Positions 1 through 9,706 of a DNA stretch of 64,000 bases are shown one piece after another (position 1 is the stretch's first letter; the number at the start of each line of letters is the position of its first letter). The translations under genes were made by a program, and so were the position numbers. The notes below the pieces were generated by a model. It saw only the letters and a list, made by a program, of their open reading frames with translations. It made no database searches and was not told the origin of the DNA. The stretch is from Diphasiastrum complanatum (lineage: Eukaryota > Streptophyta > Lycopodiopsida > Lycopodiales > Lycopodiaceae). Location: positions 48,492,451 through 48,556,450 of the forward strand of contig CM055104.1 in NCBI GenBank assembly GCA_029204225.1, written 5' to 3'.

Positions 1-2160
1 CTCCAATTTCCTCTGTTGATACCACTCCCACTTCTGTTCCATTATCTACTACCCCTTCCATCACTATCGCATCCTCCATTGCTCCTGTCTCCACTGTTGC
101 TCCTCTCCAGTTTAATCCCTCTGATTCTCAATTGTCTCTAGACACTCCAGCATGGATGCAAGTCATCAACTTTTCACCGCCACGCCAGACCATTTTCGCT
201 CCATCCTTGCCTTCCATGCTCCACACCACACTTTAGTTTCCCTCTATTCCACCCATCCTCTCGTTTGGACAAACAGTCCCCACCCCCGTTTCCACTGTCG
301 TTTCTCTCACACCACTTATTTCGCCATCAAAGGTTTTTGAGACAACCAACTGTTGCATGATGACGCATTTGTTCAGACAATTTTCATACCATCACCAGAT
401 CGGACAGATCCCACCGCCCCAGATGACAAAAGGTCCTCTGAGAACCTGATTGAAGACAATGACGACGACGCTCCACCAGTCGTTGGAGCCGCTACCACAC
501 AAGCCCCTCTCAAGGCCAGCGTACCGATTGTTCCAACAGATTTGACGACAGCGTACCAAACCTTGGAGACATACATCTAGGAGGCGGTAGCAGCCAGGGC
601 CATTTTGGACAGCAAGGTACTCCACTTGGCGACAAGCAACACCCAGCTGTGAGCGGAACTCATGAAGCTGCAACAAGAGCTTATTACAGCTCAACAACAT
701 GAACAAGACGGGCACCGGAAGATCGCCAAGCTGCAGCAGAAGGAGGATGGCCTCAACCTATATATCCAAAGTCTCTCCAAAGCACTGACAGAGACTTCCA
801 CGAAGGTGTGAGAGCTTCAGTCCTAAGCATCCCAATGGCTTGTTCCCCTCCAAGCGCCTGGGGACGGAAGTGAAAGCGTTACAAAGCGAAAACTTGTCTG
901 GCTTGCTCAACCTGCACTAGACTCAAAGCCACTCTCTCAGGCATAGATGAATCTCTTCAAGCGTCAGGTGCAGGTATATAGCCAAACGTTAAACAGCTAC
1001 CAGGCAGAATTTGATGAGTACCAGACAAGCGCAACTCACGAGCTCACCCAGGCCAAGCAAGCCCTCAAGGCTTGCCAACAGTACATGGAAAAAAAGACCC
1101 AACCCACTCCGGTGGTGATTCCACCGCCACCTGTTTTTGATGCTGCACAGGCAAGCACGAGCCAAGACCAAGGCAAACAAGCAACATGGGGGATAAGTCA
1201 AGATCAAGGGTCCGAAGGCCAAGACCAAAGACCAACTGATACGGGTGTTGACACGCGGGACCCAAGCCAAGACGCAGGTCCTGGGCCAAAGCCAAGAGGA
1301 AGGACAAGCCTCGTCATCAAGAGGCTCATGTACCATATCTGTCAATCGGGCCTTCTGACGACCAAAGTCCGTGGAGGAGAAAATAAACGAATTTCTAGCT
1401 AAGTATCCCCACGAGTCATCAAGAGGCGGTTGACAGATATCATTTTCGGTGCAGACAATAAAAGACACCGAGCTGCAAGCACTACCCGCCCTCCAACCAC
1501 AACCAGAGTGGCGTCAGCAGCTCTTTGAACGGGACCCTGCGGCCATCAGGGCCTATGTGACAAGTCCGCAACAACTACGGGTGAACGCGCACCTCCTGCC
1601 ATGCACACGACGATCCAAATGGATGGAATGCGGCACCCCTGTAGACAAGATCACTATTCAGAATTTCAATTGGCCAGGAATTCCATCAGAGCACGATTGG
1701 GATACAGCTGTAGATGCTCGAAGGGCTCTCACCCTATTTGCCAATAAATATTTCAACTGTCCCGATCCAACAGTCCGCGTGGTAGCCACTTACGCCCGAG
1801 ACTTAGAGCGCTTAATGGGGATTGAAACCAAGTGAGACGATCCCCCCCACCCCCCCCCATATTCTTTGATCCTAATAAGGTGCTAGCCTCCGACAAAGTC
1901 GAAGATCAGTTGCCTGTCGCTCAAGTCTATTACCGAGCTGCATTCCTTGACGATCCCTAGATGCGCAGATTCCAAGCGTGGGTCGACCAAGACTGGCTGA
2001 TAGGAGTCCACAAGTCCCTTCACACGTCCAAGGACTTGAAGAAACCGGACCGTCTTAATTTCATGGAAGAAGTCACGGGCTACCTGATCCACCAGAGGTG
2101 GGCCAAGAAGGCTCTTTACTAAATTGGCAGAGTGCCGAGGGATCGACACTACTTCAGGTC
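1..2160 (+). mobile_element. Decayed protein-like tract, possible LTR-retroelement interior
   Basis: The + strand carries protein-like sequence in several short open stretches: a Ser/Thr/Pro-rich start, a Gln/Lys/Leu-rich stretch that looks like a coiled coil at about 0.6-1.1 kb, and a Trp-containing globular-looking piece at about 1.45-1.83 kb. I recognise no reverse transcriptase, integrase or protease. It is clearly broken, with several breaks. The LTR-like block that follows suggests the interior of a non-autonomous LTR element with a gag-like product, but a captured and decayed host gene is an equal possibility. The left end lies outside the window. Confidence 0.35.
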
Positions 2161-2168
2161 GTGGGTCC

Positions 2169-2805
2169 TGTTGGGGGTATTCCCAACACAGTGTAAATAA
2201 ATAAAATCGACCAATAAAATGTGTTGTGAGGACATGGCATTCTACGCGTATAAGCCCATGGCCCAATAAACACGCAACTTAAGTTGTAATTAAAATAATA
2301 GACTTGGGTCCCTTTGTAATTAAAATAAGACTTGAGGTCCAAAGTCAATTTTAAACTTAGAGTTTACTTTTTTAGAGTTGGGTCCAATTTTGAACTCACA
2401 TGGATTTTGTGATTTTCAATGTACTTTTTGTGGACCCTTAGATCAAGTTGGGTCCAATATGAATGGATAAGATCAATGTAAATATTAGCCAATAGGATTT
2501 TGGGGCAAGGGCCTTCCCCATTTATAAAAAGACACCATTTGTACTCTATTTTCATGCTTAATGAGAAGGAGGAAACTCTACAACTTTTTGGAGACCTCAT
2601 TTGCTATTCACTACTTGCTAATGCTTTTGATTGTGTTTTCCATTGCTTTCTATTTTCATGTTATTTGGTTGTCTTAGTTAATGTTTCTACATTAGCAAGC
2701 ATAAGGAGCATTTGAGCTAACCTCCACTCTCACCCTCTATCTCTCTCTTTCCCTCTTCTCTTCTCAATATCTTCTAATCTTCCCTTTCCTTTCACCTACA
2801 ATCAT
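2169..2805 (+). repeat. LTR-like block (possible 3' LTR)
   Basis: It opens with TGTTGGG facing CCCAACA, a short inverted repeat as seen at many plant LTR starts. It holds several AATAAA-like signals near 2196-2270 and a TATA-like TTTATAAAAAG near 2520, followed by a pyrimidine-rich tract that ends near 2805. That order (TG start, TATA box, polyadenylation signals) suits an LTR, but no partner copy lies in the window and the 3' edge is uncertain. Confidence 0.3.
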
Positions 2806-5520
2806 GATGAAGGTAGTTTAGAGGAGTAGAGTCAGTGGAAGTAGCGTTAGTGGTGGTAGAGTTAAACGAAAAGTAGGGAATTAATTAAAAATAGCATCTA
2901 TGCATAGTTAGGTGCCTATCCAGTGAACTAACCCTTGCTGACAGGCGAGAGGGCTATTACTACAGCAGATCGAAGACCCTACAGTTGCCAAAGTGGAAAC
3001 CAAGTCGGTTTCGCTTTTCGAAATGCTCCCAACTTCGTGTCCTATAGAGTGGTGAATTCACATTTGACGCGTTACGAACACTTTCTCCGTGGCAGTCACT
3101 TTGTTTTGTCGTACCTTACTTGCAGGTGCATTTAAGACGCCTTTTGTTTGGAGGCTATAGCCCTTCGTTTGGCCAAAATAATCCGTGATCAAGGGTTCAT
3201 ATTAGGCTGCCCATGACCTTTTTCCACCATTGATCAACATGGTGATTGATCCAACGACGCTTGATACATCTGTGCATCGAACACAGGGCTGTTGCAGCCG
3301 CCAAGTACTTTGGAACACTACGCGCCAGTTGGAATGGGTGCGCGCGACCTGTCTGCCCATTCTTCACGGCCTCTTCACGCGCTTCCTTCTGATTCCTTCT
3401 CTCAACTATGCCTATGGATGCCTGACAAAATTTGATCCAGCTTTACATCTGGTCCGCGACCCTCTACGGCCTTTTGGCAGCTGATCCACCTCACCAGGCC
3501 GCCCTCTCCTACGTTTTTACAGATCTGAAAAACGTCCTGTAATGAGAGAGATTTGCTGTCTCACAGCTCCATGCCCTAATCCAGGGTTTTCATATCGCTC
3601 TTGAATGGATTCTAGATCCTAGCAACTCTTGTTCTGTCAGAAACTGGCTACTCTGAGGTCGCCTTCCTACAAGGAAGAGTTTGCTTCACTTCGTTTGTCA
3701 ATCAATTGGTGTAAAATTGAATGCACACTGATTGCAAACACGGTCTTTTTCACTGAATTTCTGATCATCGTCTGACTCTGACTGTAGTCCAGATTGAAGC
3801 AACAATTCTCTGTGTTTAATTCCTTTCAGAGTCCTGAGCTCGAATCTCCAGACTCGATTTTTGTGCTACCCACAACTTCCAAAAAGCTTTTCCGTTAGCC
3901 CAAATTGTCGTGAATTAGATTTCAACTGTTCTTCCTCGTCCGGTGATTACGGCAATGAAGGCTCTGTTACCAAGTTGACAACATGACTCAAATCTATCGA
4001 TACAATCACCACAGTACAACGTCAAGTACTTCGTCAAGTACTTCAAGACAAGAATGGAATTGCTCACCAACATCTATATATTCACACTACATAATGGTTA
4101 TCCCTACTCTTTGGATGACGATTATTTCATAGTGTAATCATCAAGTAATTACGAGTTTCCCATTGACGAAAAATCTAAAATAGTTGGGTAGGTCAATTTG
4201 TAGTAACACAAAGCTTTGTTCTTATATAGTCAAGGCTCCAGTGCTCCTCCACCTCTATCATAGCTAGAAATTTGATGTTTGATATTCATGTTAGGACGTA
4301 GATGTATGATCAAGCATACCTTATGGTAGAAGACATAAAAGACAAACACGTTTCTAAATGAGCGACCAAAAGTTCCCATATAAGGCCCATTCTGATTTGA
4401 GACACTAAAAGCCATCAAAATGACCCACTATATTCTTAGCAGCCATTAGAATCAGTAGTTAACAAGCTAGGGGCCTTTTGAAAAAAACAGACTCTAAAAT
4501 TTGTACTCTTAAAAGCACAATCAGATTTTTGCAAGAGCTCAGTCAACCAATCTCACTCGAATTTTATATTTGCCACAACCCAACAAATTGGTCTTGAAAA
4601 TCTATTTAATTATTACTTCTTAATCTAGAAGCTTTGAATTTTTTTTTAGATCTGTTGTCTAGTGCTCTAAGCTTGGATCTTCTGACAACTGAATATTGGA
4701 TCAAAAGAGCATCAAAGATTATACCAGTTTTGTAAACATTGATTGTAGTTTGAAATATCTAGCCACTAGTTTTTGGAGCTTCATAGATCGTTAGAGCTAT
4801 TCTAGTGACTTGGCTAAAAAGCTACATTTGCCAGCATTACACCTAGAACACGTACTAAACTCCTTGTTTCGACAAATACCCATATTTTGTAACTAGCATT
4901 CAACAAATAAACCACACATGATGGATTAAGAAAACCTACACAAAGCTAACAACAACAATGTGTGTTGAAAGCTATAAATGAAAAAAATGAGTATAAAAAA
5001 CATAACGTATGAAAAATCTCAAACCAAGTACAAAATCAAAATGGTAACCTTGGTTCTCACATGTAGTCCACAAGAGCAAAAGAGTAACCCATGCTTCCTT
5101 GTATATAAAGAAATAAGATGTACAACACATGGATGGAAGCAAGGTGTAGGGAAGAAGTCAATCTGCTCAGTTCGCAAACTATTCTAGAAATTGAAAAAAG
5201 GAAAGTGGACACATTAGCTCAAATCCATGGATTCGCTCAAAGAATTTCCACGTGACATTGATACAACCATGTCATGTGAGGGGCTAAAATGTGATTTCTT
5301 CATGCCAGCCACGTGAGTACTAAGCCATGGGGTTGGACAATTATGAGTTGGTTGTCCCATATGTTTTCATGTATATGTGGGTTGACATGGGGGACAACCA
5401 CCTCCTATAAAAGTTGGACAACTCCTTCCCATAGATGCTCACCCCATTGCCAACACCATATAGATTTATTTTAAATGAAAATGTCCCACAAGTTCCTTGT
5501 TTCAAATGAGAGTCATGTCA
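2806..5520. other. Gene-poor stretch upstream of NUP155, nothing recognised
   Basis: Only short chance open frames are present. Around 2.9-3.6 kb the base composition is more GC-balanced and may be another decayed repeat. From about 4.1 kb on the sequence is AT-rich. I found no terminal repeats, tRNA boxes or known domains here. Confidence 0.4.
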
Positions 5521-5637
5521 TTGGGCCATTGAAATGCTTCTTGGTTTTCAAGGGGAGGCTCGAACCTGGGACCAAAGAAACTTTGGATGCCAAGCTAACC
5601 AGTTGAGCCAACCCCGTTGGGTTGGGCCATTGAAATG
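5521..5637 (-). mobile_element. Short tRNA-derived SINE with 16-bp target duplication
   Basis: The body, 5537-5621 (85 bp), is flanked by perfect 16-bp direct repeats TTGGGCCATTGAAATG at 5521-5536 and 5622-5637. On the minus strand it has an A-box-like TGGCTCAACTGG (complement of 5599-5610) and a B-box GGTTCGAGCC (complement of 5557-5566) about 32 bp apart, as in a tRNA-type RNA polymerase III promoter. The 3' end forms a small CTTG/CAAG hairpin instead of a poly(A) tail. A second copy lies at 25561-25647. Target duplications of this length are typical of LINE-driven target-primed insertion. Confidence 0.85.
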
Positions 5638-6474
5638 AAATGACCTCTTTCACAATTAGTTTGAGTTGGTCCCATGTGGCACATGATGTGGTTGGGGTCC
5701 TTTGCTAAAACAAACTAATTGGTTTGGTGAGGCAGGGGAAGTTGGTGAGACAACCTAAGGTGATGGACCGATGACAAGACAATGATACAAAAGGGGCAAT
5801 CAAGTTTGGGTCTTGCTTTTACTCACCACACAAGCCGTAAATACAAGTAGTTATTTGCTCTTCCTTTCACCTACCTAAAGAGAAAAAATGGATACATATG
5901 GGCCATTTTACACAACACTGCCTGGTAAGTCCGACATTTAAATTAATGCTCTCTCGTTGGTTCGGGGAGAAAAAATGGACCTCCGCCCCTTTCACATTAA
6001 CATGCACTTGCCACTATGTGGCAGATAACATGGTAAGGACTATGTGTCATGTACGAGCAATTCAAACCCATTTTTTGGGCTAGGCATGTTGCCCTTGACA
6101 TGTTGGCCTGCATTTTGAAGTCTTCCTAACCCTTCATATCTCGATATTCCCTTCAAATAAATGCATTTCAATTCTAACCTTTCCTGTCGAGAGGCGATTG
6201 CTTGAAAAGAGACCTCAGAACACCCTTCAACCTTTTAACATTAAATAATAGTTGCCTTTCAAAAGACAAGACCTAAATAAAATGGACCAATGATATGTTA
6301 AGATTCAAATGACCCAATCATATTGCGGCCCTTCATCTAACACTTACCAACCAAATGTGAAAGTAGAGCGGGTGTGATCCATTGCCCATTAACCTTATCG
6401 TTAAGATTAAAAAAATGGCCAGCAAGTGAAAGGGACTTGCCGCTAGTGTGCAAACACTCTAAGGTACTTCCTAC
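5638..6474. other. Upstream intergenic stretch, nothing recognised
   Basis: AT-rich sequence between the SINE and the promoter MITE. Small open frames are present, but none has recognisable protein features. Confidence 0.4.
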
Positions 6475-6690
6475 ACTCAAAGCAGTGTTCGGGAAAGCCG
6501 GCATAGTTCAAGAATGGAACCGGCATCTTTTCCCAAAAATCGACATGGCAAAAATTGTACAAGCTTTTTTATGTCATAAATCTTGGGTTTTATAAAAAAA
6601 AATCGGCAAGCAAGAGCTTGTCACTCAATAGAGACCGAAGAACTTTTTCACATATCGATTTTTGGAGGGAAACCGAACACTGACTCAAAG
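6475..6690. mobile_element. 200-bp hAT-type MITE in the NUP155 promoter
   Basis: The element at 6483-6682 starts CAGTGTTCGG and ends with the inverse complement CCGAACACTG. It is bordered by a perfect 8-bp direct repeat ACTCAAAG at 6475-6482 and 6683-6690. An 8-bp duplication with short CA..TG termini is the mark of the hAT superfamily. At 200 bp with no coding capacity it is a miniature non-autonomous element. It ends only about 40 bp upstream of the likely TATA box of NUP155, so it has become part of the proximal promoter. Confidence 0.85.
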
Positions 6691-6734
6691 GTACTTCCTA
6701 GAGCAATAACATATTATTACCCCTATAAAACAAA

Positions 6735-6797
6735 AAAAAGTGCACGTTTTTCAAATATATTCCCAAGGGGGGTCAGGCCAGAACACGTGCACTTTTT
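6735..6797. repeat. 13-bp perfect inverted repeat enclosing the G-box edge
   Basis: AAAAAGTGCACGT at 6735-6747 is the exact reverse complement of 6785-6797, with a 37-bp spacer. The right arm overlaps the CACGTG G-box. It could form a hairpin in the leader RNA or be the ends of a tiny decayed element. Confidence 0.7.
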
Positions 6798-6841
6798 CTT
6801 TTCTCACAGAGATTGAAAGAGAGAGAGAGAGAGAGAGAGAG

Positions 6842-6982
6842 ATGTTAGGGATTTGGGTTTTGCGAGATGAGCTTTTCTTCTGCTGGAGGAAGAACATGGA
6901 AAGCGTTTTCCCTCCATCATTTCGACACTGTGCTATGAATCATCGTAACACAAAGTTTTTGAAAATCTGGGAAAGAAACTGA
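6842..6982 (+). CDS. Upstream ORF in the NUP155 leader (46 codons)
   Basis: An ATG sits directly after the GA repeat and opens a 46-codon frame ending in TGA, 46 bp before the NUP155 start codon. Its frame differs from that of NUP155. The product is rich in Trp, Phe, Arg and Cys and resembles nothing known to me. If the leader starts near 6750 it would be translated first and could lower NUP155 output. Coding potential is unproven, and conservation in relatives would decide. Confidence 0.35.
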   Translation: MLGIWVLRDELFFCWRKNMESVFPPSFRHCAMNHRNTKFLKIWERN

Positions 6983-7028
6983 TCTCCAGAGCTACTGCAT
7001 TTTGTGGTATTGAAAAGCAGTGGCAAGA

Positions 7029-7193
7029 ATGAACTGGGAAGACGAGGCAGTCGGGGCAGACATTGCGGCTGCAGGCCGCTTGCTTAGTGACACCATAAGT
7101 CGAGATCTGCGCTGTTTTGCGACAGGGGAACTCCTTGATGCGCTGGATGCTAGCCGATATGCCAGCCATCCATATTCACCTCCTCCCAAAGAG
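7029..7193 (+). CDS. NUP155: NUP155 exon 1 (residues 1-55)
   Basis: First coding exon of nucleoporin NUP155, a scaffold protein of the inner ring of the nuclear pore complex. The start is the ATG at 7029, giving MNWEDE, which matches the MSWEDE-like start of plant NUP155. A GTG three codons upstream in the same frame is not a plausible start. The conserved tail LDASRYASHPYSPPPKE is characteristic of plant NUP155. The exon ends at GAG with a GTACTA donor (phase 0). The gene continues in four more exons in the window. Recognition rests on the joined protein matching plant NUP155 from its N-terminus onward. Confidence 0.93.
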
Positions 7194-8403
7194 GTACTAT
7201 AACTCTTTTCCTTTTAATCATTATCAGGACCAGTGTAGCTGCATCACTAGTGATCATGAGTATATTTAGGTTCTACTTTGCTCCTAAAATGCAATGAGAA
7301 ATACATTGGATGAATGGAAATATTTATTACAAGAGACATTGCCATGTAAATGTACGAGATAGAAGAAGAAAAAAAAGTAAAGGATCATAAGCAAGTGGTT
7401 ATTTCAACTCCACTGGTTTATAATCCTAAATCAGAAGCTTGAAGAGTAAGCGAGAATTTTTCTGCACTTGAACTGAATAATTTCAATCTGACAAATGGGT
7501 CAATCTCAACATGTAACTATGACGAATTTGGCAATCTTCATAGATTTTGAAATATGGCATATCCTTGTGCAAAAAAATCTTACGATGTCATTTGAAACTC
7601 CAAATTTTAGAGAGCATGACCCCAAATGTAAACACGTAGTACTTATTTGCTGGACCAGAATGATCGTAGTAACATCTATATGATAACTTGACCGTGTCCA
7701 CAATTATCTCCACATGTGTTGAAAACTTTCACTTGGATTATTTTCATTGGTTTGCAACGCAAAACGTGGCAAAATCTGGAATAATCCAGCAATGTTTGGC
7801 GTAAAACCTCTTAGTCTTTGTAACAGAAAATTCTTGGGTATGCTGGAAAAACACAATGTCAGAGGGTTCAGCTTTGCCATGATATACCAAGGTTACAAGC
7901 CGATTCGAACTGATTTGAACCGGCCAGACTGATTCGCCGCAACTATGATATAGACATTATTATTTTTCTTTAAATTTATTACTATTTTTTAATGTTTCAA
8001 ATTAGTGCATTACCACTTTAACAAATAAAAATGCCGTATTTATATTCCTAATCAATAAGTGCTTTATTTGCTTGAAGTTGTTTCTAGAAATCATGGAACT
8101 ATATATAATCCAACTAAATGATGTTGTAGCATAGTTTTGTTGTCTTGCTTGGACTAATAGAATCCTAGATTTGTCTATCACGAATCTTTCAAAGTGGTAA
8201 TTATCTCAAATCACCTTCGGTCTTAGTTTTTGGAGTCAATATACCATTTATTTATCAAGGCTGTAAGGTTTTGGATCATTAGACACAATCATGAAATTTT
8301 CATGTCTACTATGATATTATTTCTATTGATCCACTTTTCTATTCAAAAGAACCATTCTCCTCAGAATCCCTAACATTAAGATAATATGTTGTGTGCATGA
8401 CAG
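7194..8403 (+). other. NUP155: NUP155 intron 1 (1,210 bp)
   Basis: Bounded by GTACTA and ACAG. It is AT-rich with no coding features. The only repeat I can define is the 58-bp hAT relic at 7888-7945. Confidence 0.85.
7880..7953 (+). mobile_element. 58-bp hAT relic related to the 35.4-40.6 kb element
   Basis: The body 7888-7945 starts CAAGGTTACAAG and runs into GATTCGAAC and TTTGAACCGGCC, closely following the left end of the large hAT element (CAAGGTTGCATC, GATTCGAAC, TTCGAACCGGCC). Its right end CGCCGCAACTA resembles a decayed version of that element's right terminus. It is flanked by near-perfect 8-bp repeats TGATATAC (7880-7887) and TGATATAG (7946-7953). It looks like a miniature deletion derivative in which only the two termini remain. 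Confidence 0.6.
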
Positions 8404-8573
8404 TGGCTACCTTTTGTAGATGTTGCAAATGCAACAGAACTTCCGCCAGTGTTAATTGAAAGGTACAATGCAGCTGGTGGCCAAGGCATAGCATTGTGTG
8501 GTATTTTTCCTTCAATTCGACGAGCTTGGGCTACTGTTGATGAAACCCTTTTTCTATGGCGCTTTGATAAGTG
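8404..8573 (+). CDS. NUP155: NUP155 exon 2 (residues 56-112)
   Basis: Starts after ACAG and ends with TG before a GTACGT donor, so the codon for Trp112 is completed by exon 3 (phase 2). It encodes the start of the nucleoporin N-terminal beta-propeller, including VLIERYNAAGGQG, ALCGIFPSIRRAWATVD and LFLWRFDKW, motifs shared with plant NUP155. The intron that follows (13.8 kb) is filled with retrotransposons. Confidence 0.95.
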
Positions 8574-9706
8574 GTACGTTTTTTGTATGAAATCATTAAG
8601 TTGTTTAAGTTTGACATTCTTCTTGCTAATGTGTGCATATGCAACTAGGCAATGTAGCTCCTTTTAATTGTAAAATTTTGTGAAGGTATGTTTTTTGTGT
8701 AGCACAAATCTAACTATTTGCAAACATTGGTGACTTTAACCATAATATAGATTTATAGTACTTGAATCACTCTAGCACACAAAGGTGCTTGTCGAAAATA
8801 TACTTGCAAGTTATCTTTTCATAAGAACAGTAGGAAATGTTCTTCAAAATGCTAAAGAAAGTGGACTTAAAGACAATATGGCAAAGGAAAATTCCAATTT
8901 GGAAAGCTACAAAGTAGTGAGCTATTTGCTTCCTTAGTCAGTGAGTTGTGAGAAGATCATTTGGGGGGAGTCAATTTTTAGAAGTGAAATTTAGATGCTT
9001 AATTCGTAAGACCTTTTTTAATAGTGGTAACATCCTTGTTTTTCAGTTGATGAACTCAACTTTGTCTTCATCCCTCCTTTTAGGGCTAGTTTGTTGTATC
9101 GACGATTGATCGATCCTTCTATGCTCTGGCCATCATAGCATGTTGGTTCTTGTTGCTACAACCAGTTCTCGTGTGTGTGGAGCTTATTCTCCAAGTGATC
9201 ATTGGAGCTTGGGGAATTGTAAAGTTGATTGTGCTATCAACAATTGCCAAGTTGTTGGGGTCGAGTTCATTGACGAATTGGATTTGACAAGGATCTTCTT
9301 CCCACATCTTGGACTTTTCAAAGTGGTTGCAGGAATTTGTGAGAATTTTTGGTTTAGTTCAATCAAGTTGATGATGGAATTGATATTTGTTGTGTTTGAT
9401 TTGATGTTCGAAATTGTGTATGCTGTTTGAACCTGCTGGAAATGGATTGATGGTTGATCATGGTTCTAACTTGTTAGAATCATGTTTTTGTGATTGTTCA
9501 ATCGGTTATTATCCCTACTATTAATGCTTTTGGGCCAAAAGATTTCCTTCTTGCCATTCATCTTGCTTATTCTACGTAATGGAAGTAACATAAATAAAAT
9601 TATAAGAGCCTTGCTAGGAGTTGCAAGCATGTTGCGATGTGGCCATCTTGAATGGTCTTGACAAACCATGTTAGACGTCTTTTTCCTGCCTTTGATGACG
9701 GTCAGA
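8574..9706 (+). other. NUP155: Start of NUP155 intron 2, no recognised element
   Basis: Follows the GTACGT donor. A 96-codon open frame at 9140-9430 has no recognisable domain and lies in otherwise ordinary intron sequence, so it is not called a gene. Intron 2 as a whole spans 8574-22354 (13,781 bp) and contains the copia and gypsy elements listed below. Confidence 0.6.

Larger units (their letters stand above)
6721..7028 (+). promoter_or_regulatory. NUP155: NUP155 core promoter and 5' leader
   Basis: A TATA-like CTATAAAAC lies at 6723-6731, about 300 bp before the start codon. A canonical G-box CACGTG is at 6784-6789. A (GA)n run at 6818-6842 ends directly at an upstream ATG. Transcription would be expected to begin about 30 bp downstream of the TATA, placing the GA run and the upstream ORF in the leader. 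This is inferred from sequence; no transcript evidence is available. Confidence 0.5.

Noticed and set aside
5557-5610. A possible tRNA gene (A and B box present)
   Set aside because: It cannot fold as a complete cloverleaf and is flanked by a target duplication, so it is a SINE.
6374-6595. A 73-codon open frame upstream of NUP155
   Set aside because: Its second half is inside the 200-bp MITE, so it is not a conserved gene.
7020-7028. GTG three codons before the NUP155 ATG as a start
   Set aside because: The ATG at 7029 gives the conserved MNWEDE start; a GTG start is not expected in a plant nuclear gene.
9140-9430. A 96-codon + strand open frame in intron 2
   Set aside because: No domain, no homologous frame elsewhere in the window and no gene context; likely chance.
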